The translations under genes were made by a program, and so were the position numbers. A stretch of DNA of 42,651 nucleotides from Meridianimarinicoccus zhengii. GTDB lineage: Bacteria > Pseudomonadota > Alphaproteobacteria > Rhodobacterales > Rhodobacteraceae. The stretch spans positions 1-42,651 of the forward strand of contig NZ_QDFI01000036.1 in NCBI RefSeq assembly GCF_003254465.1, read 5' to 3'. The notes below the pieces were generated by a model that was not told the DNA's origin, ran no database searches, and saw only the letters and a program-made list of their open reading frames with translations. Shown piece after piece: positions 33,627 through 42,246 of the stretch; position 1 is the first letter of the stretch, and every line of letters starts with the position of its first letter.

Positions 33627-34195
33627 CGTCCGTCTCCCCTATCGGTCCACTGCGGGGAGAGTCGCAGCAAAGGATCGGGCTGTCGTTGCGGAAGATCAAT
33701 CCGGGGGTCCCTGAACATGCGCAGGTACATCGCGTCAGGAAGGGAAGCGGCATCCGCCCTGATGACCCCGATCACGCCTCAGGTAGTGGCACGGGTGTGT
33801 AGAGGTGACCGCCCGAGGCGGTTCAGGGCTTGCCGTTCCACGGCACTGCGGCGCCGCTCGGCGAACTCACCCATCATCTGGCCTTTGGTCAGGATCAGCA
33901 GGGGTGACAAAAGGATCGGGCCGCACGGTTTCAACCGGGCGGCCCAGTCAGCCGCTCCGAGGGGTAAGCGCGGAAAAGCGCTCGACGTTGCCGTGCGGCG
34001 GCGGAGCGTTGCGATACTGGGTGCCTGCTCCGTGTCTTCGGACCGAACCGAGCTTTGCTGATCACGGTGTTACCCCGACGACCTTGTTCCGTGACGACAG
34101 TGGCGTTGGCATGACCTGGGCATTGATCTGGGTCATCGCGGCGTAGGCCCCGCGGCTGTAGCGGAAGGCGACGAAACCCCGAGCGAGCGGCTGGA
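33627..34195. other. 569-base gap, no gene supported
   Basis: The divergent region between the alcohol dehydrogenase and the DUF6544-like gene has only short frames without domain signal. It likely holds both promoters. I looked for insertion-sequence remnants and RNA-like structures and could not support any. Confidence 0.4.
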
Positions 34196-35035
34196 ATGAA
34201 AATTCTCCTCGCGATCCTGATTGTCCTCGCCATCGTCCTTCTGGGGCTGGCAGCGCTGGCGTTCCTCGACCGTCGGGCCGACCGCGCGGAGTGGCGACGG
34301 CTGGCAGCGCTTCAGCCGGACGAACCCGGCGTGTTTGCCGGGGAAATGGTGGCAGGCCTGCCGGAACCCGCCCGCCGGTATTTCGGCTACACGATCCGTC
34401 CCGGTGCGCAACTCTTGCCGGTGGCCGAGATCGACATGCGCGGGCGGTTCAGCCTCGGCACCAAGGACGCCCCGAACTACCAGCCGATGGAGGCGCGCCA
34501 GATCCTCGCGGTGCCCGAGGGGTTCGTCTGGTCGATGCGCACGCGCGGCGGCACGCCCATCTCGGGCTCGGATTCCGGCAGCTGGACGCGATTTCGCATC
34601 TTCGGGCTGATCCCTGTCGGGCGTCTTGGCGGTGATCCGGATCACACGCGCTCGGCCTTCGGGCGATATGTTGCAGAGGCGACAATCTGGGCGCCTGCGG
34701 CGCTGTTCCCGGGACCGGGCGTCAGGTGGTCGGCGGTGGGCGTGGACACCGCCCGCGTGACCATCACCCACGGGGCGCTCGAACAGGCGGTCGATGTCAC
34801 AGTCGATGCCGACGGGCGGCCGGTCGAGGTCTCCTTCCAGCGCTGGAGCGATGCGAATCCCGACAAGGTCCACCGGCTGCAACCCTTCGGCGCCGTCATG
34901 TCGGACTTCCGTGATGTGGGCGGCTATCGCCTGCCGTTCCGGGTCGAGGCGGGCAACATGTTCGGGACCGAAGACTATTTCCCCTTCTTCATCGCGGAAG
35001 TCACCGACATCAGGTTTCCGGATCCGCAACGATGA
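34196..35035 (+). CDS. DUF6544-like membrane-anchored protein
   Basis: The 279 residues begin with a single membrane helix (ILLAILIVLAIVLLGLAALAFL), after which the protein is soluble. The pattern LPEPARRYFGYTI, EIDMRGRFSLG and the YQPMEARQIL segment, then PDKVHRLQPFGAVMSDFRDVGGYRLPFRVEAGN, fits the DUF6544 family, whose function is unknown. The ATG at 34196 lacks a strong ribosome-binding site. The stop overlaps the start of the M23 peptidase gene (ATGATG at 35032), so the two are translationally coupled. Confidence 0.75.
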   Translation: MKILLAILIVLAIVLLGLAALAFLDRRADRAEWRRLAALQPDEPGVFAGEMVAGLPEPARRYFGYTIRPGAQLLPVAEIDMRGRFSLGTKDAPNYQPMEARQILAVPEGFVWSMRTRGGTPISGSDSGSWTRFRIFGLIPVGRLGGDPDHTRSAFGRYVAEATIWAPAALFPGPGVRWSAVGVDTARVTITHGALEQAVDVTVDADGRPVEVSFQRWSDANPDKVHRLQPFGAVMSDFRDVGGYRLPFRVEAGNMFGTEDYFPFFIAEVTDIRFPDPQR

Positions 35036-35994
35036 TGGCAATGATCGTCGCAGTACAGGTCGCGTTGCCTCTGGTGTTGATCGCATGGCTGGCTTTCCTG
35101 CCCGCCGGCAGCCTGTCCGGCTTCGTGCTTCAGGCGGTCGGCACGGGTGCGGTTCTCGTCGCACTGGCGCAGGTCGCGCAATGGGCGGTGCCGGGCTGGT
35201 GGCTGCCCTGGGTCTTTGGCGGGCTGTGGCTGGTGGCGACTCTCGCGTGGGTTCTGCGCAAAGTGTTCACGGAGGTGGCGCTTTTTCCCGACGCGCCGCC
35301 GGGATGGACTGGGCTGATCTTGTCGGCTGTTCTGATCAGCCTCGGCGGGTGGTATGGCGCGCTGGCGCTTGCGGGGCGTGCGCTGCCGCCTGTCGAGGTC
35401 GTGGACATCTCCAATCCCTTCGGGCCGGGGCGCTATCTCGTGGCGAACGGCGGCTCGACCCCGCTCGTCAACGCGCACATGCGTACGCTCGATACCACCG
35501 TCGAACGCTACCTTCCCTGGCGCGGGCAATCCTACGCGGTGGATTTCTTCGGTCTCGGGCCATGGGGGTTGCGCGCGAAGGGCTGGCGCCCCGCCGATCC
35601 CGCCGCCTATGCGATCTTCGGTGCCGAGCTTCGGGCGCCCTGCGACGGAAACGTGGTTGCGGTCGAGGGCGGCATGCCGGATTTCAAGGTGCCGCAGCAG
35701 GATCCGGTCAACCGGCTCGGCAACCATGTGATCCTGCGCTGTGGCGACGCCGAGATCGTGTTCGCCCACATGCGGCAGGATAGTCTCGGCATCGCGCCGG
35801 GCGACGTGGTGTCAGTGGGCGATGTGCTTGGCGAGGTCGGCAATTCCGGCGCTTCGAGCGAGCCGCATCTGCATATCCATGCGCAGCGTCCCGCGCCCGA
35901 TGGGGCATCACCGATCGCGGGCGAACCCTTGGCGCTGCGCATCGAAGGACGGTTTCTCGTGCGCGGGGACCGGCTGGCCGGAGCGGGTGGGTGA
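35032..35994 (+). CDS. M23-family peptidase with membrane-spanning N-terminus
   Basis: The 320-residue protein has four or so membrane helices in the first 125 residues, then an M23-type (LytM-like) domain with GNHVILRCGDAEIVFAHM and GEVGNSGASSEPHLHIHAQ. M23 enzymes use a HxxxD and a HxH motif; the HLHIH here supplies the second. The first zinc-site His appears replaced in SYAVDF, where active members usually have His before the Asp region. So peptidoglycan cleavage is possible but uncertain. It is the second gene of the unit with the DUF6544-like gene. Confidence 0.8.
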   Translation: MMAMIVAVQVALPLVLIAWLAFLPAGSLSGFVLQAVGTGAVLVALAQVAQWAVPGWWLPWVFGGLWLVATLAWVLRKVFTEVALFPDAPPGWTGLILSAVLISLGGWYGALALAGRALPPVEVVDISNPFGPGRYLVANGGSTPLVNAHMRTLDTTVERYLPWRGQSYAVDFFGLGPWGLRAKGWRPADPAAYAIFGAELRAPCDGNVVAVEGGMPDFKVPQQDPVNRLGNHVILRCGDAEIVFAHMRQDSLGIAPGDVVSVGDVLGEVGNSGASSEPHLHIHAQRPAPDGASPIAGEPLALRIEGRFLVRGDRLAGAGG

Positions 35995-36284
35995 GGCAGG
36001 CTGTGGCCATCGTCGCCCTGACCTTTGCACTATTGCAAGCCCAGGCGCGGCAAGCCTGACGCGCAGCACCGGGCACGCCAAAGAGACACGACAATAAATC
36101 ATGCCACGCCTCGTATCACTCGGTGCTGGCAGGTGACTGGGGCCTGACGGCGAATATCCCGGTGCGTACGTTCCTCCCCTGCCGCGCGCGGCCGGTCGGC
36201 AATGTCCACACCACGGGGCGATGACGAAGTGGTCGCCACGGTGATCGATCCGTGGCACCCGAACCTGCGCCTTGTCGGACGTGG
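35995..36284. other. gap between convergent units, no gene supported
   Basis: These 290 bases lie between the M23 peptidase and the quinone-reductase-like gene, which face each other. A minus-strand frame starts at 36288 with an ATGA overlap, but it runs into the M23 gene and has no recognisable domain. No clear terminator hairpin was seen. Confidence 0.4.
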
Positions 36285-37295
36285 TCATGGTGCGGACACC
36301 CGCAGCACCAGTTTGCCGGCGACGTTACCCGCTTCGACCCGTTCGTGGGCTTGTCGAACCTCGGCCATCGGCAACACCTCGGCGACGACGGACTTGATCC
36401 GGCCTTCGACCAACATGTCAAAAAGGGTCGCGAGATCCTCATGGAACCAGTCGGGATGTTTCCGCCGCATCGCTCCGATCGAATAGAAGGCCGCCGCGTG
36501 GCCGTTCGGCAGCCAGTCCCAAAGCGTGAGTTTGACGAAATCCATCGGAATCGATCCACCGCGGCTCAGCACCTCGTTCTGGAAGCCGAAGGCTACCAGC
36601 ATCCCGCCCGGCTTCAGCGCATGCAGCGACCGTGGCAGGCTGTCGCCCCCAAGCGGGTCGAAAACCACGTCGACGCCGCCGCCCGTGGCCTCGAGCAGGG
36701 CCGCCTCGGGCGCGTTGGCGTCGATGGGCGTGGCGCCAAGGCTACGGATCAGCTCGTGTTTGCTCGCGACATCCGTGCCGAAGGCGGCAATCCCGGCATC
36801 GCGTGCCAGTTGCAACATGGCCGTTCCCACCGCACCGCCCGCGCCGTGGATCAGCAGGCTCTGGCCCGCCTGCATCTTCGCCACGCGGGTCAGCATCTGA
36901 TAGGGCGTCACCGCCGACAGGATCATGCCGAGCGCATCGACCTCGGACACGTCCTCGGGCACGGGCGTCAGGTGATGCTCAGGCACGCAGATATATTCCG
37001 CATAGGCGCCGATGGTCGTCAGGTCGGCAACCCGGTCGCCCGGTGTGAAGCGCGTCGCGCCGCGGCCCGTCGCGTCGACGATCCCCACCATGTCGTAGCC
37101 CGGGGTGAAAGGCGGTTTGTCTTTCACATCCGGATACATCCCTTTGCGGATCATCACGTCGGTGAAGGCCGCGCTGCTGACCAGCACGCGGACGCGCACC
37201 TCGCCCGCGCCCGGCTCGGGCAGGTCGGCGACTGTTTCCAGTTGGAGGTTTTCCGGGCCGCCAAAGGCCTTCAGCATGACACGGTTCCAGGGCAT
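36285..37295 (-). CDS. quinone-oxidoreductase-like zinc-independent dehydrogenase
   Basis: This 336-residue MDR-superfamily protein (QOR type) has GYDMVGIVDATG, the nucleotide-binding LLIHGAGGAVGTAMLQLARDAG and VDVVFDPLGGDSL. It lacks the catalytic-zinc Cys/His set, as quinone reductases do. It probably reduces quinones or enones with NADPH. ATG 37295 has GAGGAG seven bases upstream and is preferred over an ATG five codons earlier. It is the last gene of a four-gene operon and follows the alpha/beta hydrolase after 19 bases. Confidence 0.88.
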   Translation of the reverse strand: MPWNRVMLKAFGGPENLQLETVADLPEPGAGEVRVRVLVSSAAFTDVMIRKGMYPDVKDKPPFTPGYDMVGIVDATGRGATRFTPGDRVADLTTIGAYAEYICVPEHHLTPVPEDVSEVDALGMILSAVTPYQMLTRVAKMQAGQSLLIHGAGGAVGTAMLQLARDAGIAAFGTDVASKHELIRSLGATPIDANAPEAALLEATGGGVDVVFDPLGGDSLPRSLHALKPGGMLVAFGFQNEVLSRGGSIPMDFVKLTLWDWLPNGHAAAFYSIGAMRRKHPDWFHEDLATLFDMLVEGRIKSVVAEVLPMAEVRQAHERVEAGNVAGKLVLRVSAP

Positions 37296-37314
37296 CGGGC
37301 TTCTCCTCAATGGG

Positions 37315-38277
37315 TCAGGGACGGGATGTCCCGGTGATGAATTCGCGAATGTCCTGCGTCAGATTGGCATCGTGGCCGAGCCAGATGTGACCCCCGTCGG
37401 GATAGATGACCAGCCGCGCGCCGGGGATGCGGGCGGCCAGCAGCCGGGCCGTGTCGGCCGTGCCGAACAGATCGTCCGCGCAGGACAGGATCAGCGTCGG
37501 TGTCGTGATGTCCTCGAAGGCGGTCTGCGTGGGCGCCCCCGCCCAGTAACCGTCGTTTCGCAAGCCATCGGTCCTGCGGCTGATCGGCATCAACCCTTCC
37601 CGGATCAGGTCGGCCCGGCGGCGCTCATCCGGCGAAACCCGGTCGAGCAGGGCCGGATCCGTTGCCAGCAGCGTGTTCAGAAGCGTCTCCGGGGCAAGTG
37701 TCGCGAAGGCCCTGAACCAGGCATCCGAGTTCAGGACACGCTCCACCGCCATGCGCTGCAAAGCGGAGAATTCGACCGGGTCGCGGCCGGTCAGGTTCGC
37801 CGCCGGAACGATCAGGATCAGTTGCGCACAGCGGTCCGGGTGGCGCAGGGCAAATTCTGCCGCGATGAGTGCGCCCGCCGACCCCCCAGCCACGGCGACG
37901 CGCTCAAGGCCGAGATGGTCGAGCAACTCCGACAGCACATCCGCCTGGTGTGCTGGCGAGGCATCGTCGGGGAAGCTGCTTCGGAGGTAACCGAAGCGCG
38001 AGGGCGCGACGATCCGGAAGCCCGCCTCGACAAGGCCGTGGGCAAACAGAAGGCCCTGATCGAAACCACCGCCGGTGCCGTGGATCATCAGCAAGGGTGG
38101 CCCGCTGCCCGCAACCGCGTATTCGAGCGGCCCGGCAGATGTGTCGATCACGCTGCTGCGCCGGGCGATGCGGGCCTCTGCCGCTGCCATCGTGGCGCGG
38201 TAGGCGCCCGTGCCCCATGCGCCGACCGCGAGCGCAATGCTGCCAATGCCGGTCAGCAGTCCGCGCCGCGCCGTCAC
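37315..38277 (-). CDS. alpha/beta hydrolase
   Basis: The 320-residue protein has an N-terminal helix (MTARRGLLTGIGSIALAVGAWGTG; a membrane anchor or signal), the oxyanion stretch LLMIHGTGGG, the nucleophile elbow GGSAG (Ser), an acid region near ILSCADDLFG and the catalytic His in DGGHIWLGHD. Substrate is unknown. The start is GTG 38277, overlapping the upstream stop (GTGA). It sits between the serine hydrolase and the quinone-reductase-like gene. Confidence 0.9.
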   Translation of the reverse strand: MTARRGLLTGIGSIALAVGAWGTGAYRATMAAAEARIARRSSVIDTSAGPLEYAVAGSGPPLLMIHGTGGGFDQGLLFAHGLVEAGFRIVAPSRFGYLRSSFPDDASPAHQADVLSELLDHLGLERVAVAGGSAGALIAAEFALRHPDRCAQLILIVPAANLTGRDPVEFSALQRMAVERVLNSDAWFRAFATLAPETLLNTLLATDPALLDRVSPDERRRADLIREGLMPISRRTDGLRNDGYWAGAPTQTAFEDITTPTLILSCADDLFGTADTARLLAARIPGARLVIYPDGGHIWLGHDANLTQDIREFITGTSRP

Positions 38278-39443
38278 CGGACAGCCTCGATCGCAAGCTT
38301 GGCCAGCGCGGCTTCCAGCATCGGCACGAGATCGCTTGTGTCGGCCATGATGCCGGTGTCGGTGTTGATCTGGAAGGCGACGGTGACGCCGTGATCGGCG
38401 TAGTGCCGCAGGCTCGACACATAGCCGGGTATCCAGCCGCCGTGGCCGTAGACCGGACCGTTGGGGGTCTCCGCGTGGATCGCGACGCCCGCGCCGTAGA
38501 GGATGCCGGGCGCGTCCGGATCGACTGGCACGCCGTTGAGCAACCTGTCGAGATAGGGCGCGTCCATCGCCGCGCCGCTGAACAGAAGATGCCCCCAGCG
38601 CGCCAGATCGGCTGACGTGGAGGCAAAGCCTCCGCCCGCGGATTCCACCGCCGGATTCCACAGCAGTCGCCCCTCGGCATCGGCGGTGCGCTCGGGCAAG
38701 CCGAAGGGATTGTCCAACGCGACATAGCCGATGGCGAGCCCGGGCAGGTCGGGGCGGCCCGATGGGAAGGTGCCCGTCAGGCCCAGCGGTTCGAGAAAGC
38801 GCGTGACGACCGCCTCTTGCCAGGGCCGACCCGTCACGTCTTCGATCGCCAGACCGAGCAGGAAATAGCCTGTATCGCTGTAGGCCCAGCCAGTACCGGC
38901 GTCGAACAGCGGGAGCTCGCCGGTCACGAACGCCACGAGGCGCTCGGGATCGAAGTCGCCTTCGCCTGACATGATCCCGGCCCAAGCCTGCTGGAACGCC
39001 GGCAGGTGCACATGGTCTGGCAAACCGGACGTGTGGTGCAGAAGGTGGCCAATGGTGATGCTGTTCGCGTTGGGCAGCGCGCCGAACCACCGTCGATCCC
39101 CGAGATGCGCGGACAGCAGGTCAGCGCGGGACAGCGACCCTTCGCTTTCCAGCGCAAGGACGGTCGCCGCCACGAAGCTCTTGCCGATGCTTGCCGCCAG
39201 CATCGGTGTTTCGGGCGTCATGGCCCGGGCATACTCGACATCGGCAAGGCCCGTTGCGGCGGTCACGACCGTTCCATCGGGCAGCACAAACGCGGCGGTC
39301 GCGCCCGGAAAGGCATGGCGTTCAAGGAAATCTTCCAGCGTTGCTTGCAACTGCGTCGACAAGACCGGCGCGGCTTGTGCCATCAGGGGCGTCGCGGCAG
39401 CGACCAGCGCCAGAAGCACGATTGCGGTGAGGACTGTACGCAT
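38274..39443 (-). CDS. class-C beta-lactamase-fold serine hydrolase
   Basis: The 389 residues begin with a signal peptide (TVLTAIVLLALVAAATPLMAQA). The catalytic SxxK is SIGK (Ser85, Lys88), the Tyr motif is YSDTG (about 186) and the third motif is HGG (about 322). These make it a secreted or periplasmic serine hydrolase of the penicillin-binding-protein/class C family, more probably an esterase or peptidase than a beta-lactamase. It follows the CPBP gene after four bases and overlaps the alpha/beta hydrolase gene. Confidence 0.92.
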   Translation of the reverse strand: MRTVLTAIVLLALVAAATPLMAQAAPVLSTQLQATLEDFLERHAFPGATAAFVLPDGTVVTAATGLADVEYARAMTPETPMLAASIGKSFVAATVLALESEGSLSRADLLSAHLGDRRWFGALPNANSITIGHLLHHTSGLPDHVHLPAFQQAWAGIMSGEGDFDPERLVAFVTGELPLFDAGTGWAYSDTGYFLLGLAIEDVTGRPWQEAVVTRFLEPLGLTGTFPSGRPDLPGLAIGYVALDNPFGLPERTADAEGRLLWNPAVESAGGGFASTSADLARWGHLLFSGAAMDAPYLDRLLNGVPVDPDAPGILYGAGVAIHAETPNGPVYGHGGWIPGYVSSLRHYADHGVTVAFQINTDTGIMADTSDLVPMLEAALAKLAIEAVR

Positions 39444-39447
39444 GCGT

Positions 39448-40266
39448 TCATTCCGCGGCTTTTGGGGCCGAGGCCGGCTTGGCCGGGATGACCTCGGTCA
39501 CCGCCCCGTCACAGGTGAACATCGTGTCTCGGTTCCACCACACGACGATCGCGGCCACGATGACGAGGATGATCGTGTCCCACGGCTGCGCATCGGGCCA
39601 GAACGGGTTGATGAGCTGCCAGTGGAACAGCATCGGCCACATGAGGCTGCCCTGCGCGCTGTTGAAGATCGGCGTGACCAGCACCGCAAGCGTCACATTG
39701 CCGATGAAGAAGGGCAGGAAGTTCCAGTCGGCATAGACGGTGCTCGACAGGAAGAACGCCGGCAGATGCCAGAACCCCCATGTCGCGCCGACGATCAGAC
39801 CCGCCCAGATCGGCGCCATGTGCCGTTGCAACAGGGGCTGCATGACGCCGCGCCAGCCGAATTCCTCGATCGGGCCCAGCAATAGCACCATGAACAGCAG
39901 CGCTACGACCGGGTCCAACCCCTCGGGCGGCACGGGCGCCAGAAACGGGCCGCCCTTGATCAGCGAGCCCGCGACGAACACCAGCGGCAGGAAGAGCAGG
40001 ATGAACGCTACCCAGCCCCATGCGCACCGCCAGAGCAGCAACCGGGACAGGAAGGCCCGGATGCCAGGTATGCCGCCATGCAGGTAGACGACAACGAAGG
40101 CCGCGATTGCAGGCGACCATGTCGCAATGAAGAAGAACGGATGCGCGCCGCTGATCGCACCGCACGTTGCCGCGGCCAGTTCGGGGGCGAGGATGTAGAC
40201 CCCGATCAGCCCCCAAGTGATCAGGAAGGTCATGGCAAGGTAAAGCGGCAGGGGACGCGGCGGCAT
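39448..40266 (-). CDS. CPBP-family intramembrane metalloprotease
   Basis: The 272-residue membrane protein has about eight helices and the CPBP (Abi) motifs: EEFGWRG (Glu-Glu...Arg), then WGFWHLPAFF with the catalytic His, and a third His-region near LFHWQLINP. Such proteases cleave membrane proteins or process peptides, and some act in bacteriocin immunity. ATG 40266 is chosen, with GAGG four bases upstream; a longer frame from 40320 is less likely. It leads the four-gene operon. Confidence 0.9.
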   Translation of the reverse strand: MPPRPLPLYLAMTFLITWGLIGVYILAPELAAATCGAISGAHPFFFIATWSPAIAAFVVVYLHGGIPGIRAFLSRLLLWRCAWGWVAFILLFLPLVFVAGSLIKGGPFLAPVPPEGLDPVVALLFMVLLLGPIEEFGWRGVMQPLLQRHMAPIWAGLIVGATWGFWHLPAFFLSSTVYADWNFLPFFIGNVTLAVLVTPIFNSAQGSLMWPMLFHWQLINPFWPDAQPWDTIILVIVAAIVVWWNRDTMFTCDGAVTEVIPAKPASAPKAAE

Positions 40267-40320
40267 CTGACCTCGATCCTCTTCATGTAGGAGATTGGGA
40301 TTGCATGTGCTGCAAATCAA

Positions 40321-40759
40321 ATGGTGCGATCCACTACCTACGCGATTCCAGAAAGCCCGCCGTGATTTGCATCAATCAGAGCTTCGCAAGCTGAAATCTC
40401 GAAACCGTCACGGTTCTTTCAGGCTCAAGCTGCTTCGCGGCAGTGCGGCGCGGTTCGTGTCTTGTCGCCCGCTCGAATGTCCGCTGTTTGTGTCGCGGCC
40501 CGATGGGCGCGCATATGCGCCGAATTCACACTTCCCGCCCTTCGTGTCGATGGCTCGCCGTGATGCTGCGCCGCGCACGATTGTCGTGGAAGGGCTGCCT
40601 GCGGTCATCACATGGCCGGTGGGAGGATTTGCCAGGCCGAGAGCTGCGTGACGCGCTACCGCATGGCGGCTCTGAGCCGATCCTGGCAAAAACGGCGCAT
40701 CAGATTTTTAGCAATCCCACTATGGCTAGTTCGCAAGCGGCGGCCAACGGCACCGGATT
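40321..40759. other. gap upstream of the CPBP operon
   Basis: Nothing coding is supported here. It should contain the CPBP operon promoter. TGCAAATC (40311-40318) and GATTTGCA (40364-40371) form a distant inverted repeat of doubtful meaning. Confidence 0.35.
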
Positions 40760-40979
40760 TCAGCTTGACAGGTGGTCACAGTCGGACTCTTCCATCGTCA
40801 GTCCGAGGATCCCGCTGATATCTTTGCCCAGCATCGTAGTGCCGGGCTTCGGGGCAATCACGTCGCGGCTGAAGCCCTCCAGGATGGTGCTTGGGTAGTA
40901 CCAGCCCCACAATGGCGACGACCTTCAGGAAGGCGAAGTCGGTCTCCTGCACCACTGGTCGGGCACTACCTTGGCGAAT
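40760..40979 (-). pseudogene. IS3-family transposase (OrfB) fragment, frameshifted
   Basis: On the minus strand one frame reads GWYYPSTILEGFSRDVIAPK and continues GTTMLGKDISGILGLTMEESDCDH to a stop at 40760, closely resembling the rve/DDE core of IS3-family OrfB (GWYYLSTILDDFSRYIIAWK type). The part just upstream (QETDFAFLKVVAIVG, cf. WQTDFTYLKVIG) is in a different frame. The first core Asp region is present, but the frame is broken and both ends are missing, so it is a dead insertion-sequence scar. Confidence 0.8.
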
Positions 40980-41043
40980 GGACCCAGCGTGTGGTAAGCC
41001 TTAGAAGAATCAAGCAAATATCTTTGTTGGAGGTATTCAAAGT

Positions 41044-42246
41044 ATGATCCGCATGTCATCGCACGCCCCCTTTATCGTGGGTGCATTCGCGCTCGCAGCC
41101 GGTTTGGCCACCTCTACCGCGCAGGCCGCCAGCATCTCCGGCGCGACCTGTTCGGCCGAGAACCTCGACGGGTCGCTGGCCTGCCGCGGCATTCTGGACG
41201 GCGGGATCGACGCTGCGACTACCTCGGGACTCTTCGGCGTCTCGTCATGGGACCCACTCGCCTCGGTCGCGACGCCGTGGGATGCAACGCGAGAGACACA
41301 GGGCTTCACTTCCGGCGGGCTGAGCGTGGGGAGCGATAACGACCCCGAAGCGGCTACCGCGGCGCAAGTCGCAGCCGAGCGAGAGGCCGAGGCGCAGGCT
41401 GTGATGAGCACGGTCGAGCAGACCGAGGCGGACATCGTCGAAGCCCAGCAAGCCGTCGAGTCGATCGGGCAAGACATCGACAGAACAAGGTCGAACAAAC
41501 TGGCGAGAATGCAAGAACGATTGGACGAGCAGCGTTTAAGACTGTCGCGAAAGGAGGACGAGGTGCAGCGCGCCGCCGACTTCTTGGAAAATGTCGATTC
41601 CAGGCGGCAGGATTATCAAGACATGCTCGACGCGGCAGAGCCCGGATCAAGAGATGAGGAGAGGGCTCAATTCCTACTTGATCGATTGCCAGTTCGAATT
41701 CTGGAGTCAGAGGCTACCGTCGACAATGCCGACGCAATTATCTCGGCTTTGGAGGGGGCTGTCTCTCGCGCGGAGGAGAGTGTGGCGCAAACGGAGGCGG
41801 AGATACAGGCACTGGAAGACGCGAAGGATCAGGCGGAATTCGACGTTGCCATCCAACAAGCCAATCTCGCCACGGCGCGTTCGATCTACGACGATGCGCA
41901 GAAGCGCGCCGAGGAGGCGGCGCTTGCGGCGGAGACGACGCCTTCGATCCTCGGCGAGGATGGGTCGTGGTCGTTCTCCGGCGACGTCTCGGCCTTCGAT
42001 GACTTGATGGTCGCGCTGGAGGGAACCGACGGGACGGTGTTTCACCTGCTGACCGAGGGCGAACTGGCCGGCGGTTGGATACCTGGATCGGACGGCATGG
42101 ACGATCCGGCCAAGCTGACGCGCTTCGCGGTCTACGGAGCATCTTCCGCCGACAGTGTGGGGGCCGTGCCGCTGCCTGCGGGCGCATGGCTGATTGCCTC
42201 GGCATTCGGCGCAATGGCCGTGGCGCGCCGGATAGCGCTACAATAG
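41044..42246 (+). CDS. VPLPA-CTERM protein with central coiled coil
   Basis: The 400-residue protein has a signal peptide (to TAQA, about residue 28), a short N-terminal domain with two Cys (GATCSAENLDGSLACRG), a long Glu/Gln-rich coiled coil (about 103-300) and a C-terminal domain (GSWSFSGDVSAFDDLMVAL, then RFAVYGAS). It ends with the sorting signal VPLPA at 375-379, a membrane helix and a basic end (AVARR). VPLPA-CTERM proteins are sorted by exosortase-type systems to the cell surface, usually linked with exopolysaccharide. The central coiled coil uses less GC-rich codons (TTA, AGA) than its flanks. TTGGAGG lies 12 bases before the ATG. Confidence 0.88.
   Translation: MIRMSSHAPFIVGAFALAAGLATSTAQAASISGATCSAENLDGSLACRGILDGGIDAATTSGLFGVSSWDPLASVATPWDATRETQGFTSGGLSVGSDNDPEAATAAQVAAEREAEAQAVMSTVEQTEADIVEAQQAVESIGQDIDRTRSNKLARMQERLDEQRLRLSRKEDEVQRAADFLENVDSRRQDYQDMLDAAEPGSRDEERAQFLLDRLPVRILESEATVDNADAIISALEGAVSRAEESVAQTEAEIQALEDAKDQAEFDVAIQQANLATARSIYDDAQKRAEEAALAAETTPSILGEDGSWSFSGDVSAFDDLMVALEGTDGTVFHLLTEGELAGGWIPGSDGMDDPAKLTRFAVYGASSADSVGAVPLPAGAWLIASAFGAMAVARRIALQ

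Noticed and set aside
35908-36288. 126-codon minus-strand frame starting in an ATGA overlap after the quinone-reductase gene
   Set aside because: It runs 87 bases into the opposite-strand M23 gene and shows no domain; the overlap can occur by chance.
40311-40371. Distant inverted repeat TGCAAATC/GATTTGCA upstream of the CPBP gene
   Set aside because: The 45-base spacer and short arms make chance likely; no matching regulator is encoded nearby.
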